Assembly: GCA_016934355.1 (NCBI GenBank)
Contig: JAFGTA010000007.1
Span: 1-7,368, forward strand
Origin: Candidatus Bathyarchaeota archaeon
GTDB lineage: Archaea; Thermoproteota; Bathyarchaeia; TCS64
Direction: 5' to 3'
Length of the DNA: 7,368 nucleotides
Part shown: one piece after another, positions 6,063 to 7,368 of the stretch
How positions within the stretch are numbered: position 1 is the stretch's first letter
Layout: every line of letters begins with the position of its first letter
Made by a program: the position numbers and the translations under genes
The notes under the pieces: model-generated
Told to the model about the DNA's origin: nothing
What the model saw: the letters and a program-made list of their open reading frames with translations, nothing else
The model's database searches: none

Positions 6063-7160
6063 ATGAACGAGCTCAGAGAGCCATTCCCCGTTACAGACGA
6101 GGTCGTCTACCTGAACATCGCCAACCACGCTCCCCCCTCTACTCCAGTCAAGAAAGCCGTCACGGGCTTCCTCGCCGACTGGGACGGCCTCAGCCGCCGC
6201 GGAGACGAGAAGGTGGAGCAAGCCAACGCGAGCTTCGCTAAGCTAGTGGGCGCCAAGCCCAGGGAGATCGCGTGCCAGCCCAACACCTCACGGGGCTTGG
6301 CGGTGGTCGCCGCAAGCATCGGCTTCAAGCATGGAGACAACGTCATCATCAACGATCTGGAGAACTGGGCCAACGTCTACCCGTGGACATCGCTCAGGGC
6401 AAAGGGCGTCGAGGTCAGGACGGTGAAGAGTCGAGGCGGCGCCGTCCGCCTGGAGGACGTGAAGAAGCAGATCAACGACGACACAAGAGGTGTAAGCATC
6501 AGCCACGTCCAGTGGCTTACGGGAGCGCGTCACAGCCTAAAGCCTCTCTCGGAGCTTGCCCATGATCACGGTGCACACCTCATAATAGACGGGATTCAGG
6601 CAGCAGGCGCCCTAAGGGTGAACGTGAAGAAGGATGACGTTGACTTCTACGCCTGCGGCAGCTACAAGTGGCTGCTCGGACCATCTGGCGCCGGGTTCCT
6701 CTACGTTAAGGAGGAGTTGCTCCCCGAGGTGAATCCAGTCGAGTACGGCTACAGGGCTATCAAGGAGCATGGCGTCGACGGGCCAAAGCTGAAGGAGACC
6801 GCACAGAAGATGGAGTTCGGGGAGCCCAGCTACCTCAGCTTCGTCGGCACCAAGGCAGGCATAGGCCTCATCCTGAGGCTCGGCTCAGAGAGAATAGAGA
6901 GACAGGTTCTGGCGCTAAGCCAGCGCCTCTACGACGGCCTCACAGGGCTAGGCGTGGAGATAATATCGCCGAGTGAGAAAGGACTCCGCTCAGGGATAGT
7001 CAGCTTCAGGACGCCCAACACCGAGGAACACTATAATCGGCTCATGGACGCCGGCTTCCTAGTCAGCCTCAGGCCGGCTGGGGTACGGGTCTCAACCGGC
7101 TTCTACAACACCGCGGACGAGGTGGATCGGCTCCTTGAAAAACTCGGGGCTATACTCTAG
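6063..7160 (+). CDS. Class V aminotransferase-fold PLP-dependent enzyme (not a cysteine desulfurase)
   Basis: A 365-aa fold-type I PLP enzyme of the class V group, which includes cysteine desulfurases, selenocysteine lyases, isopenicillin N epimerase and kynureninase. Visible motifs, numbered from the ATG at 6063: YLNIANHAPPS (16-26), QPNTSRGL for phosphate binding, D176 and Q179 in IIDGIQAAGA contacting the PLP ring, K202 in GSYKWLLGPSGAGFLYV forming the Schiff base, and R342 in GVRVSTGFYNT for the substrate carboxylate. The D-Q-K spacing matches SufS. Two features argue against desulfurase activity: the His that stacks on PLP is N101 (ENWANVYPW), and no Cys lies in the shortened loop before R342. 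An upstream in-frame TTG at 6042 would add seven residues; ATG is preferred. The next gene follows after 10 bases. The substrate is unknown. Confidence 0.85.
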   Translation: MNELREPFPVTDEVVYLNIANHAPPSTPVKKAVTGFLADWDGLSRRGDEKVEQANASFAKLVGAKPREIACQPNTSRGLAVVAASIGFKHGDNVIINDLENWANVYPWTSLRAKGVEVRTVKSRGGAVRLEDVKKQINDDTRGVSISHVQWLTGARHSLKPLSELAHDHGAHLIIDGIQAAGALRVNVKKDDVDFYACGSYKWLLGPSGAGFLYVKEELLPEVNPVEYGYRAIKEHGVDGPKLKETAQKMEFGEPSYLSFVGTKAGIGLILRLGSERIERQVLALSQRLYDGLTGLGVEIISPSEKGLRSGIVSFRTPNTEEHYNRLMDAGFLVSLRPAGVRVSTGFYNTADEVDRLLEKLGAIL

Positions 7161-7165
7161 GTGAT
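7160..7165 (+). promoter_or_regulatory. Ribosome binding site of the downstream flavoprotein gene
   Basis: GGTGAT overlaps the last base of the upstream TAG stop and lies five bases before the ATG at 7171. It matches the archaeal 16S 3' end (AUCACC). It fixes the start and points to translation from the same message as the class V enzyme. Confidence 0.65.
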
Positions 7166-7170
7166 ACAAG

Positions 7171-7368
7171 ATGGTCAGGATAGTTGGAGTGCAGGGCTCA
7201 CCCCGAAAGAACCGCAACACCGAGGCGCTCCTAGGACACGCCCTCAAGGCTGCCGAGGAGGTCGGCGCCGAAACCGAGATCATAAACCTCGCCGAGCTGA
7301 AGGTGCTCCCCTGCGTGGGGTGCGGCACCTGCGTCAAGGAGAGGCGATGCCCCCTCGACGACGAGGAC
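7171..7368 (+). CDS. Flavodoxin-fold NAD(P)H-dependent oxidoreductase / iron-sulfur flavoprotein-like, N-terminal part
   Basis: Only the first 66 residues are in the window; the frame is open to the end. MVRIVGVQGSPRKNRNTEALL is the first strand and phosphate-binding loop (GSPRKNxNT, residues 9-17) of NADPH-dependent FMN reductases, which hold FMN by its phosphate. Then PCVGCGTCVKERRCPLDDED carries C48, C51, C54 and C60 (CX2CX2CX5C). A compact motif of this form binds the [4Fe-4S] cluster in the methanoarchaeal iron-sulfur flavoprotein Isf; related flavodoxin-fold proteins show similar cysteines without proof of a cluster. Its role is likely electron transfer or reduction of quinones, oxygen or peroxide. 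The 10-base gap and GGTGAT site put it in an operon with the class V PLP enzyme. The rest of the protein is needed to choose between Isf and a plain FMN reductase. Confidence 0.8.
   Translation, partial: MVRIVGVQGSPRKNRNTEALLGHALKAAEEVGAETEIINLAELKVLPCVGCGTCVKERRCPLDDED

Overview
The window reads as archaeal chromosome, probably from the TACK branch (Nitrososphaeria or Bathyarchaeia-like). This is an inference from four things. The 142-aa OB-fold protein resembles the single-domain Sulfolobus-type SSB. The first genes of transcription units have little or no Shine-Dalgarno signal and AT-rich TATA-like boxes about 25-45 bp upstream, while an internal operon gene has a GGTGAT ribosome site. Codon use is rich in AGG, ATA and GAG. 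A cytoplasmic multi-domain histidine kinase is present, a type found in mesophilic TACK lineages and Euryarchaeota but generally missing from Thermoproteia. The exact lineage cannot be fixed from this sequence alone.

Layout. Positions 1-318 hold the C-terminal end of an ABC-2 type permease. A 451-bp non-coding stretch (319-769) follows; it is rich in potential stem-loops, a G-run and palindromes. At 770-2047 (+) lies a DAO-family FAD-dependent oxidoreductase, and at 2200-4575 (+) a soluble REC-PAS-GAF-GAF-HisKA-HATPase histidine kinase. Convergent to the kinase, on the minus strand, are an arginase-fold protein with altered catalytic residues (4590-5492) and upstream of it an OB-fold ssDNA-binding protein (5534-5962). 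A divergent promoter region of about 100 bp separates the latter from a class V PLP-dependent aminotransferase-fold enzyme (6063-7160, +). This enzyme is tightly followed by, and probably co-translated with, a flavodoxin-fold Fe-S flavoprotein / NADPH-dependent FMN reductase (7171 to beyond the window).

How the genes may work together. Three enzymes belong to families that act on amino acids or amines (DAO-type oxidase/dehydrogenase, arginase fold, class V PLP enzyme), and a redox flavoprotein is coupled to the last. A shared role in nitrogen or amino-acid metabolism is possible but only inferred. The kinase has no separate partner regulator in the window. No mobile element, CRISPR array, tRNA or rRNA was seen.

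The points most worth following up are the arginase-fold protein that keeps five of six metal ligands but lacks three key arginase residues; the class V enzyme without the desulfurase cysteine and PLP-stacking histidine; the mirrored motif in the divergent promoter; and the structured 319-769 intergenic region.
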